Source: JADGGV01 sp035715725 (lineage in GTDB: Bacteria > Gemmatimonadota > Gemmatimonadetes > Longimicrobiales > RSA9). From it: a stretch of 64,000 nucleotides of DNA. The stretch covers positions 1 to 64,000 of the forward strand of contig DASTKT010000081.1 of NCBI GenBank assembly GCA_035715725.1, given 5' to 3'. Each line of letters starts with the position of its first letter. Within the stretch, counting starts at the first letter, position 1. The position numbers and the translations under genes were made by a program. Below are positions 1-6,890 of this stretch, piece by piece. A model generated the notes under the pieces. The model saw only the letters and a list, made by a program, of their open reading frames with translations, searched no databases and had not been told where the DNA came from.

Positions 1-467
1 GCGATGGCCTGCGTGTTCTCGAGCCCGACGTGCTGCCAGGTCTTGCCGGCGTCCGTCGTCTTGTAGACGCCGTCGCCCTGCATGATGTTGCCGCGCAGCT
101 CGGTCTCGCCCATGCCGACGTAGACGACGTCGGGGTTCGACGCCGCCACCGCGACCGCGCCGACGGACGAGCTGTGGATCTGCCCGTCGGTCACCGGCTT
201 CCACGTCGTCCCGCCGTCGGTGGTCTTCCACAGGCCGCCGCCCGTGGCGCCGAAGTAGTACTCGAGCGGCCGCGTGGCGCTGCCGGCCACGGCCAGCGAG
301 CGGCCGCCGCGGTTCGGGCCGACGTTCCGCCACTTCAGGGCCTTGAACCAGCTCGAGTCGTAGGTCAGGCTCTGGCCGCGGAGCGGCACGGCGCCTCCGG
401 CGGCCGCGCAGCAGAGCAGGGCCAGCAGGGACACGCGCGTACGCCGCGGGACTCGCGTCCGGGGCAT
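1..467 (-). CDS. Secreted VPS10/BNR-repeat protein, N-terminal part (runs off left edge)
   Basis: Only the first 155 residues are in the window; the gene continues past base 1. The ATG at 467 follows a GGAGG ribosome site. Residues 1-32 look like a signal peptide (Arg-rich start, SLLALL core, possible cleavage after PLRGQ). Residues 46-57 read WRNVGPNRGGRS. Two BNR-like repeats follow, LWKTTDGGTTW near residue 79 and VYKTTDAGKTW near 135, the Asp-box signature of beta-propeller proteins in the sortilin/VPS10 and sialidase-like groups. Large proteins of this type are common in Gemmatimonadota and are often named glycosyl hydrolases without proof of activity. The export and propeller assignment is secure; substrate and enzymatic activity are unknown. 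Confidence 0.8.
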   Translation of the reverse strand, partial: MPRTRVPRRTRVSLLALLCCAAAGGAVPLRGQSLTYDSSWFKALKWRNVGPNRGGRSLAVAGSATRPLEYYFGATGGGLWKTTDGGTTWKPVTDGQIHSSSVGAVAVAASNPDVVYVGMGETELRGNIMQGDGVYKTTDAGKTWQHVGLENTQAI

Positions 468-580
468 CGACGACCTCCAGCTTGGGGTGTGGTGGAAGGA
501 AGGGGTCGGGCGGGCAGGAAGGTAGGGACGGCCCGGCGGCGGGCGCAACCGGGGCGCGCCGCCGCCGGAATGGGGCCGCG

Positions 581-859
581 CTAGAGGCCGCTGGAGAGGC
601 GGCGGACGTCGCGCGCGCCGGCGGCCACGCCGGAACCCACGCCGAGGCCGAATACGATGGCGGTGCCGGCGCCGAAGAAGGGGAGCAGCCAGACGACGGG
701 GGCGGCGAGGAGCGTCGCGCCGATCCCGGCCACCCAGGGGGCGCGCAAGCGCTGTACGGCGTCGACGAAGCGCAGGCGGCGGCGGACGAAGTCGCGCGCG
801 CCCTTGTGGCCGACGAGGCCCGCGGCCAGCGCGACGGCGGAGACCATGAGACCGATCAT
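581..859 (-). CDS. Small hypothetical membrane protein
   Basis: A 92-residue protein with a hydrophobic N-terminus (about residues 1-17), a basic stretch with several arginines around 25-36, and a long hydrophobic region at about 42-80 that could form two helices rich in Gly and Ala. The start follows an AGGAGGAGG ribosome site. It lies 65 bases downstream of the putative ligase gene on the same strand and may be the last gene of that unit. I do not recognise the family. The basic segment between membrane helices suggests a small inner-membrane protein. It is real by codon pattern and ribosome site, but function is unknown. Confidence 0.6.
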   Translation of the reverse strand: MIGLMVSAVALAAGLVGHKGARDFVRRRLRFVDAVQRLRAPWVAGIGATLLAAPVVWLLPFFGAGTAIVFGLGVGSGVAAGARDVRRLSSGL

Positions 860-924
860 GAGAGATTCCTCCTCCTGGTTGCCGGACCGTACGCCGAGGG
901 TCCGTGGAGGGTTTCAGTACCCCG

Positions 925-2154
925 CTACCGGGCCTCGCGCTCCCAGTTCGGCAGGTGCTCGACGAGGAAGTCGATGGGGAGGATGGCGGGCGCGCCGTCG
1001 CGGTCGCGGCGGAAGACCACCTGCGACCAGCCGTGCATGCCGGTCGGGGTCAGCGTCTCGCGGCCGAGGCGGAGGCGCCGCCCCTGGATCGCGCGGACGA
1101 TGACGCGCTCGTAGCGCGAGCGGCTGAGCTGCCGCTCGGAGAAGAGGTCGTCCCACGAGACGAGGTGGCCGACGTCCTCGTACTCCGGCGGCCGGTCCGC
1201 CAGCTCGAGGAGCGACGGCGCCCGCCCGCGCAGCACCGAGCCGATCAGCCGGAACGTGAACGGGTCGGAGACCTCGCGGATCTCGCGCCAGAAGTGCCGC
1301 GCCGTCAGCCCGGCGATGGCGCGCAGGCTGAGCTGGCGCCCGTCCCGCGTGCGCCAGACCGGCGCGTCCACATCGCAGGCGAAGGGGTTGTCGGCGAAGC
1401 AGGTGTAGCGTGCGAGCCAGCCGTGGCGGGTGGTGTGGCGGATCGGCGCGAAGTCCTCCAGCACCGGCAGGTCCGTCCGGTCGAGCATCGCGAGGTCGTA
1501 GGACGCCCAGCGCATGATCGCCCGCACGATGCCGACGATGATCGTGGCCGTGGCGATCATGAGCGCGGGGCTCGGCGTGAAGTCGACGGTCACCTCGATC
1601 CGGTCGCCGCGGGGGCGCACGCCGACGCCGGTCGAGCGCCGGTTCGCGGCCAGGAGCATGACCGGCACCGGCAGGATGTAGGAGAGGAGGAGCGCGAGCT
1701 TCTCGACCGTCTGGCTGGCCCCGCGGCCGCCGCCGGGGCGCTCGAAGGAGACGTTGTAGTGCGCGCTGAAGCCGGCCAGGCGGGCGCTGCGGCCGCTCCG
1801 CCGCTCCCAGTCGTTCAGCTCCTGGCGCACGAAGCGGATCGACTCCCAGAGCGAGCGGCCGGCGCGCGCGGGCGCGCCGCGCTCGATCTCGATGACCGGC
1901 GTGGCCAGCTCGATCACGCCCGTGTCGAAGTAGATCGCGTCGCCGGTCGGGAGGTGGTACGACGTGCCGATGCGGTGCATCAGCTCGCCGCGGATGAAGG
2001 AGCGCGGGTCGCCGAAGACGTCCTCCGGCCGCGTCGGCTGATCGTCGACCAGCAGCACGAATTCCGATTCCAGCCCCATGGCCGCGAGCTGCAGCCGCTC
2101 CGGCACCGCCGGCTTCGACGACCATTTCCCGCGCTGCTTCAGCTTCGAGCTCAT
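925..2154 (-). CDS. Putative carboxylate-amine ligase (GCS / Pup-ligase-like fold)
   Basis: A 409-residue soluble protein without signal peptide or clear membrane helix. Near the N-terminus is a GLESE motif (residues 27-31), the position and form of the GxExE metal/ATP motif of glutamate-cysteine-ligase and Pup-ligase-like enzymes. A stretch at 70-86 (TGDAIYFDTGVIELATP) resembles the small-residue, acidic strand that precedes ATP/Mg contacts in those families, and HYNVSFE at 132-138 resembles a further active-site strand. Overall similarity is only at motif level, so the exact reaction is not assigned; formation of an amide between a carboxylate and an amine is the inference. It overlaps the M15-like gene by 4 bases (ATGA), so the two are translationally coupled. 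Alternative: an unrelated uncharacterised family. Confidence 0.4.
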   Translation of the reverse strand: MSSKLKQRGKWSSKPAVPERLQLAAMGLESEFVLLVDDQPTRPEDVFGDPRSFIRGELMHRIGTSYHLPTGDAIYFDTGVIELATPVIEIERGAPARAGRSLWESIRFVRQELNDWERRSGRSARLAGFSAHYNVSFERPGGGRGASQTVEKLALLLSYILPVPVMLLAANRRSTGVGVRPRGDRIEVTVDFTPSPALMIATATIIVGIVRAIMRWASYDLAMLDRTDLPVLEDFAPIRHTTRHGWLARYTCFADNPFACDVDAPVWRTRDGRQLSLRAIAGLTARHFWREIREVSDPFTFRLIGSVLRGRAPSLLELADRPPEYEDVGHLVSWDDLFSERQLSRSRYERVIVRAIQGRRLRLGRETLTPTGMHGWSQVVFRRDRDGAPAILPIDFLVEHLPNWEREAR

Positions 2155-2813
2155 TCCACGCCGCCTCCGGGTCCGCCGGGGCGCTCGTCCTGAGTCTGCC
2201 GCTGCTCCGCGTCCGCCTCCGACGGCGCATCCTGCGGCACCTGGACGACGAACCCCAGATCCAGGTGCACGTGATCGTCCACCTCGCCGACGCCGTGCCC
2301 GAACGGCAGCGTGTGGAACGCCGGGCTCGTTTCCGCCGCGAGGCGACTGTACTTCTCGATCACCTCGCGGTCGTGCAGGTACGTATCGCCGATCCGGTAG
2401 AGGTCCGCGCCCGTCCCCCAGCAGTGCGGCGTCGCGTAGCGGAGGAGCCGGTGGGCCGGAGAGCGGTAGCCGCCGTTCGCGGAGATGAAGACGAACGTGC
2501 CCACGGCCAGGCGCAGCATCTCGAGGTGGGTGGCCAGCAGCGTGATGGCGCAGGGGACGTAGCGCGGGAAGCGCCGCAGCGGCTCCGCCTCGCGCACGTC
2601 CACGTCCAGGAACTCCGCCACCACGAAGTGCGGCGCCAGCCGCACCGCCCGCGCCTGCCGCCAGGACTCGACCTCGTAGAAGAAGCGGGGCAGGCGCCGC
2701 AGCCGGCCGTTCCGGTCCTTCACCAGCTCGCCGGGGCGTAGCACGTCCCGGTACTCCCGGTCCAGCTCGAGGCCATCCACCAGACGCAGCGGCACGCCGT
2801 CGCGCTCAGGCAT
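2151..2813 (-). CDS. Peptidase M15-like zinc metallopeptidase
   Basis: A 220-residue protein with the zinc-site layout of the M15 (D-Ala-D-Ala carboxypeptidase / endolysin) family. YRSPAHR lies at 116-122, then H130-C-W-G-T-G-A-D137, matching the HxxGxAxD element, and a C-terminal DDHVHLD (179-185) supplies the last ligand. There is no signal peptide, so the enzyme would act in the cytoplasm unless exported another way. The C-terminal 25 residues are polar and disordered. Its start overlaps the end of the beta-lactamase-like gene by 8 bases, and its end overlaps the ligase-like gene by 4. Family members cleave D-Ala peptides of peptidoglycan or related peptides; the substrate here is unknown. 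Confidence 0.65.
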   Translation of the reverse strand: MPERDGVPLRLVDGLELDREYRDVLRPGELVKDRNGRLRRLPRFFYEVESWRQARAVRLAPHFVVAEFLDVDVREAEPLRRFPRYVPCAITLLATHLEMLRLAVGTFVFISANGGYRSPAHRLLRYATPHCWGTGADLYRIGDTYLHDREVIEKYSRLAAETSPAFHTLPFGHGVGEVDDHVHLDLGFVVQVPQDAPSEADAEQRQTQDERPGGPGGGVE

Positions 2814-3651
2814 CCTCCCCCTCGCCGCAGAGGTGCTCGAAGATCGCGCGCGAGATCCGGGCGATCGTCTCGTGCCGCGCCCCCGTCACCTCCGCCGGCC
2901 ACTCCGTGAGGATCACGACCGCGTACGGCTCGCGCCCCTCGAGGTAGACGAGCCCGGCGTCGTGGGCGATCGTCGAGATCTCGCCCGTCTTGTGCGCGAC
3001 CCGGGCGCCGTCGGGCAGCCCCGCCGGGATCCCCGCGTTGAACTCCTGCCCGTGCAGGATCTCGAGCATCTGCTCGGAAAGCTCCGCCGAGAAGGCCCGC
3101 CGCTCCTGCAGCACCCGCAGCACCTCGAGCAGCCCCTTGGCCGTGACGCGGTTGTTGATCCCCCGCTCGAAGGCGCGCTCGTCCTCGACGCCGCGCTCCA
3201 ACCGCACGCCGTGCAGGCTCAACGAGGCGAGCTTCGCCTGGACCTCCTCCACCCCCACCAGATCGAGGAGCAGGTTCGTTGCAAGATTACTGCTCGTGAC
3301 GATCATGTGGCGGGCCAGGTCCTCCACCTTCATCGTCCGGCCGATCGCCGCCTGGACGTCGGAGTTCGCGTCCCGGCTCGCCTCCACGCGGAACGGCTCC
3401 CCGTCCGCCACGCTCCGGAAGCGGTTCCGCACGTGCACGCGCGAGTCCGTGCCCAGCTCCCCTTCGGCGACGACGCCGTAGACGCCCACCATCACCGGCA
3501 GCTTGATCGTGCTCGCGGCGTGGAACCAGACGTCGCCATAGAGGCTCCACTCCGTCCGCGTCTCCCAATCGTGATATGCGACGGCGACGGCTTCCGCCCC
3601 CGCCTCCCGCGCGATGCGCAGGATCTTCGCGCGCAGCCTGTCAGCGGCCAT
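2806..3651 (-). CDS. Class A beta-lactamase-like serine hydrolase
   Basis: A 281-residue protein with the penicillin-recognising fold: S47-T-I-K50 (SxxK, nucleophile and general base), T-S-S-N at 119-122 where class A enzymes have SDN, and K221-T-G (KTG). The region at 151-170 would correspond to the omega loop, but a canonical ExxLN is not evident. No signal peptide is visible (starts MAADRLRAK), unusual for a beta-lactamase. It is the first gene of a three-gene overlapping unit with an M15-like peptidase and a putative ligase. It could be a true beta-lactamase, or more likely a peptidase or amidase of the same fold acting on a D-amino-acid or small-peptide substrate. The fold assignment is firm; resistance function is not. 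Confidence 0.75.
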   Translation of the reverse strand: MAADRLRAKILRIAREAGAEAVAVAYHDWETRTEWSLYGDVWFHAASTIKLPVMVGVYGVVAEGELGTDSRVHVRNRFRSVADGEPFRVEASRDANSDVQAAIGRTMKVEDLARHMIVTSSNLATNLLLDLVGVEEVQAKLASLSLHGVRLERGVEDERAFERGINNRVTAKGLLEVLRVLQERRAFSAELSEQMLEILHGQEFNAGIPAGLPDGARVAHKTGEISTIAHDAGLVYLEGREPYAVVILTEWPAEVTGARHETIARISRAIFEHLCGEGEDA

Positions 3652-3739
3652 CTCGCTCGAAATGTTGAGGTCCGGTCGCGCCGACGCGGCGCGCCAGTGC
3701 CGTGCGCCGATTGCACGTTCGGCGCCACGATGAACGGCG

Positions 3740-3824
3740 GAGCGGGGGAGTGCGGGAGTGGAGGGGTGGGGGAAACAGCGAGCTCGGGCTCACCCATCCG
3801 CCCACTCTTCCCCCTCGCCCACTC
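3740..3824. repeat. Octamer-armed palindromic repeat, copy A
   Basis: The left arm is four tandem octamers (GAGCGGGG, GAGTGCGG, GAGTGGAG, GGGTGGGG) plus GA at 3740-3773; the loop is 16 bases; the right arm is the degenerate complement (TC then NNCCRCTC-type units) at 3790-3824. This is the most diverged of four copies in the window. It occupies the gap between the beta-lactamase-like gene and the GGDEF-EAL gene. Confidence 0.8.
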
Positions 3825-3844
3825 CCCGATTCGAAACGAGCGGC

Positions 3845-6043
3845 TTACCGCTCGCGTCGCGGCTCGCCCAGCAGCGCTTCCAGCGCCGTGGACGGGAGCG
3901 GCTGGGAGAACAGGTACCCCTGGGCGGTCCGGGAGCCGAGCGCGCGCAACTGGTCCCGCTGCTGCGTCGTCTCCACGCCCTCCGCGACCGCATCGATGCC
4001 GAGCGCTCCCGCCAGCGCCACGATGGCGCCGACGATCTGGCGGTTCGACTCGTCGCGCCCCAGGCGGTCCACGAAGGAGCGGTCGATCTTGAGGATGTCC
4101 ACCGGGAAGCGGTGCAGGTGGCTGAGCGACGAGTAACCGGTGCCGAAGTCGTCGATGCACAGCTCGACGCCCGCCTGCCGCAGCCGCCGGAACGCGGCGA
4201 TGGCGCCGTCCGGGTTCGCCACGAGCGCGCTCTCGGTCATCTCCAGGCGCAGCACGCCGGCGAGCCCCAGCGTCTCGACCAGCTCCTCGATGTGCTCGAC
4301 CAGGTCCCGCTGGGAGAGCTGCTTCGCGGCGAGGTTGACGCTCAGCGTGAGCGAGCGCGCGTCCGGGTAGCGCGCGCGCCATTCGGCCATCCGGCGGCAG
4401 GCGGCGTCGAGCACCCACCGGCCGAGCGGCACGATCAGCCCCGTCTCCTCCGCGAGCGAGATGAACTCGGCGGGCATCACGAGACCGCGCGTCGGGTGCC
4501 GCCAGCGCGCCAGCGCCTCGAGCCCCACCAGCGCGCCCGTGTCCAGCGAGACGATCGGCTGATAGAAGACGTCGAACTCCTCCTCCTCGACCGCGCGCCG
4601 CAGGTCCGTCTCGAGGTGGAGCAGCGCCATCGCCTCCGCGTGCATGGTGTGGTCGAAGACCTGGTGCTGCACGCCGCCGAGCTGCTTGGCGCGGTACATG
4701 GCCGTGTCGGCGTCCCGCAGCAGCTCCTCCGGCCGCTCGTACTCCGCCGAGCCCAGGGCCAGCCCCACGCTCGCGGTCGTGAACACCGTCTGCCCCCCCA
4801 GCGCGTGCGGCTCCCGCAGCCGCTCGTGGATCCGCTCGGCGAGCCGGTCGGCGTCCTCCACCTCCTCGATCTCGTGCAGCAGGATCGCGAACTCGTCGCC
4901 GCCGAGCCGCGCCACCGTGTCCCCCGGGCGGACCGACTCGTCCAGCCGCCTCGCCACGCCGACGAGCAGCTCGTCCCCCGCCAGGTGACCCAGCGAGTCG
5001 TTGACCACCTTGAACCGGTCGAGGTCCAGGAACAGCACCGCGAAATGGTACGCCGGGTCTCGCGCCGCCCGTGCCAGCGCGCGCTCCAGCCGGCGCATGA
5101 ACAGCGCCCGGTTCGGGAGCCCCGTCAGCGGGTCGTGCAGCGCGTCGTGACGAAGGCTCTCCTCCGCCCGCTTGCGGTCCGTGATGTCGTGGATGATCCC
5201 CTGGTAGCCGGCCACCCGGCCGTCCGCGTCCAGCCGGACCACGGAGTTGAGGAGGCAGTCGATCTCCGCGCCGTCGTTGCGACGCAGCCGAACCTCGAAG
5301 CCATGCACGCTGCCGCGCGCCTCGATCTCCCGGCGGAAGCGCTCCCTGTCCTCCGCCCGCGCGTACAGCGAGACCGCGCTCATCTCCAGCAGCTCGGCCC
5401 GCTCGTAGCCGGCCAGCGCCTCCATGGACGCGTTCACGTCGAGGAAGCGGCCGGAGCGGGACGTGATGTAGATGGCGTCGCGCGCGTCGTGGAAGAGCGA
5501 GCGGTAGCGCCGCTCGCTCTCGCGTAGCGCTTCCTCGGCGCGCCGCTTCTCGGTGACGTCCTGGAAGTAGACGGAGAGCCCCTCGGGCGAGGGGTAGGCG
5601 TGCACGGAAAACCAGCGGTCCACCACCACCGAGCGGGCCGCGAAGTACACCGGCGCCATCTCCGCCATCGCGCGCCGGTACTCGCGGCCGAAGATCGAGT
5701 CGTACGCCTCGGGAAAGCGCGTCCAGAACCGCTGCCCGAACAACGTCCCGGGCTCCAGCGCCAGCAGCTCCTCCGCCCGCCGGTTCACGTACGTGACGCG
5801 CCAGTCGCGGTCGAGGGCGAAGAACCCGTCCGTGATCCGGTCCAGCACCGCGACGATCTCGCGGCGGGCCGTCTCCGCGCGCTCGCGGGACTCCTCCAAC
5901 GCGAGCAGGCGCGCGCGGTCCGCCGCCTCCGGAACGGTCGGCTCGCGCTCCTCCTGCGGACTCGCCTCCACCACGTGACTCTGGCCCTCGGCGCGAGGCG
6001 CTGCCTCAGCGCGTGCGGACCCCGGTATGGGTTCCATTCGCAC
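3845..6043 (-). CDS. PAS-PAS-GGDEF-EAL c-di-GMP turnover protein
   Basis: A 732-residue cytoplasmic protein. Two PAS sensor domains (about 55-165 and 172-292) are followed by a GGDEF domain (about 298-462) and an EAL domain (about 475-722). The cyclase signature is intact (GGDEF at 381-385), with an RPGD inhibitory-site motif five residues earlier (372-375). The phosphodiesterase signature is intact (EAL at 509-511), and DDFGTGYSS plus LKIDRSFVD are present downstream. Both synthesis and hydrolysis of c-di-GMP are therefore possible; which dominates cannot be read from sequence. Residues 1-60 are polar, with a short coiled coil before the first PAS. The start is GTG at 6043 or ATG at 6037. 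It has no membrane segment, so the signal is probably sensed inside the cell. Confidence 0.93.
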   Translation of the reverse strand: MRMEPIPGSARAEAAPRAEGQSHVVEASPQEEREPTVPEAADRARLLALEESRERAETARREIVAVLDRITDGFFALDRDWRVTYVNRRAEELLALEPGTLFGQRFWTRFPEAYDSIFGREYRRAMAEMAPVYFAARSVVVDRWFSVHAYPSPEGLSVYFQDVTEKRRAEEALRESERRYRSLFHDARDAIYITSRSGRFLDVNASMEALAGYERAELLEMSAVSLYARAEDRERFRREIEARGSVHGFEVRLRRNDGAEIDCLLNSVVRLDADGRVAGYQGIIHDITDRKRAEESLRHDALHDPLTGLPNRALFMRRLERALARAARDPAYHFAVLFLDLDRFKVVNDSLGHLAGDELLVGVARRLDESVRPGDTVARLGGDEFAILLHEIEEVEDADRLAERIHERLREPHALGGQTVFTTASVGLALGSAEYERPEELLRDADTAMYRAKQLGGVQHQVFDHTMHAEAMALLHLETDLRRAVEEEEFDVFYQPIVSLDTGALVGLEALARWRHPTRGLVMPAEFISLAEETGLIVPLGRWVLDAACRRMAEWRARYPDARSLTLSVNLAAKQLSQRDLVEHIEELVETLGLAGVLRLEMTESALVANPDGAIAAFRRLRQAGVELCIDDFGTGYSSLSHLHRFPVDILKIDRSFVDRLGRDESNRQIVGAIVALAGALGIDAVAEGVETTQQRDQLRALGSRTAQGYLFSQPLPSTALEALLGEPRRER

Positions 6044-6227
6044 CCGATCCGGCGGCCGCCCGTCGAAGCCGCGGCCTCCACGCCGACCGCCCGCGCCGCA
6101 TCGCTTCCGGCGCCACCCTGACGCGCCGCTCCTCGGTCCGGGAACAAGTCGAGGACTGCTACGAGGAAGGTACGAGCGAATCTAACCCGAAACCCCGCAC
6201 CCCTCAAGGTGCCGCGGCATCGTGAAA

Positions 6228-6245
6228 GCCCGCTTCGGAGCGGGC
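6228..6245 (-). terminator. Hairpin, likely terminator of the small HTH gene
   Basis: GCCCGCT, a four-base TCGG loop, then AGCGGGC. On the minus strand it is followed by TTTCACG. It lies about 90 bases past the stop of the HTH gene and within the 293-base gap before the GGDEF-EAL gene, where I see no other feature. The same flanking decamer ATCGTGAAAG also abuts the hairpin at 25859. Confidence 0.5.
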
Positions 6246-6336
6246 CGACGCGGCGGCGGAGCGCGATCGGGAGAGGGGGTCGAGCGGCGCGGCGGCGGCG
6301 CGTCGGGCCGACGGCGCCGCTCGGTGGCCTGGGAGG

Positions 6337-6573
6337 CTAGCCGCGGCGGCGCGAGCGGCGGGCGAGGTCCTGCGCGATGCGCTGCAGGCGGCGGCCCCGC
6401 GCGTCGAGGGCGGCGGCCAGCCTGCGCGCGCTCTCCGGGCTCGGCCGGCGCCGTCCCGTCCGCCAGGACCGGAGCAGGTCGTAGCTCAGCCCGCTCTCTT
6501 CCGCGAGGATCCGGGTGTTGAACGGTCCGTCGGTCAGCGCATTGCGCACGACCTCGTTCAGCTCGTCGCTCAT
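6337..6573 (-). CDS. Small helix-turn-helix protein
   Basis: A 78-residue basic protein. Residues about 17-52 form a helix-turn-helix like that of XRE/Cro-type proteins (TRILAEESGLSYDLLRSWRT, followed by PSPESARRLAAALD). The C-terminal 25 residues are an Arg-rich helix. There is no partner or effector domain, so it is either a simple DNA-binding regulator or a nucleoid-type accessory protein. The ATG start at 6573 is clear. It is divergent from treZ, and a short palindrome lies 55 bases upstream of its start. Function beyond probable DNA binding is unknown. Confidence 0.6.
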   Translation of the reverse strand: MSDELNEVVRNALTDGPFNTRILAEESGLSYDLLRSWRTGRRRPSPESARRLAAALDARGRRLQRIAQDLARRSRRRG

Positions 6574-6627
6574 TGGCCGGATCGGGCGGGGATCGCGGCG
6601 CGTCGTCCGCCCGTCCGCCCGCCACTA

Positions 6628-6642
6628 CCGTGTGGTACACGG
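6628..6642. promoter_or_regulatory. Candidate operator palindrome between HTH gene and treZ
   Basis: CCGTGT-GGT-ACACGG, a perfect six-base-arm palindrome in the 317-base divergent gap 6574-6890, 55 bases upstream of the small HTH gene. It is placed where an autoregulator could bind. I see no convincing sigma-70 promoter or other feature in the rest of this gap, which is low-complexity G+C. Confidence 0.3.
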
Positions 6643-6890
6643 GTCCGTGTGTCCCCGTCGGTCGGGAGCACGCCCGCCCTGGAAAGATTTCCGGGCCGCG
6701 CGGGTGGGGCAACGGGCGCAGCGGACCAGGCGGGGAGGCCGCGCGGAGTTGGCCCCGCGCGGCGGCTCCGAGGGTGTTCCGGCTCCGCCGGCGTCGCGGA
6801 CGGCGCCGGCGGCGGGGACGCGCCGCGGTCCGCGCGGCGGCCGCGGCGGCGGACCGGCGCCGGGCACGGTCCGTGCGACGGGCGGCGCGC

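Noticed and set aside
3758..5527. Long open frame antisense to the GGDEF-EAL gene
   Set aside because: Arg/His/Gln-rich translation without motifs; a shadow of the G+C-biased third positions of a gene with clear domains on the other strand.
6573..6890. N-terminal extension of TreZ
   Set aside because: Open frame but Arg/Ala/Gly low complexity, and TreZ homology begins only after 6903.
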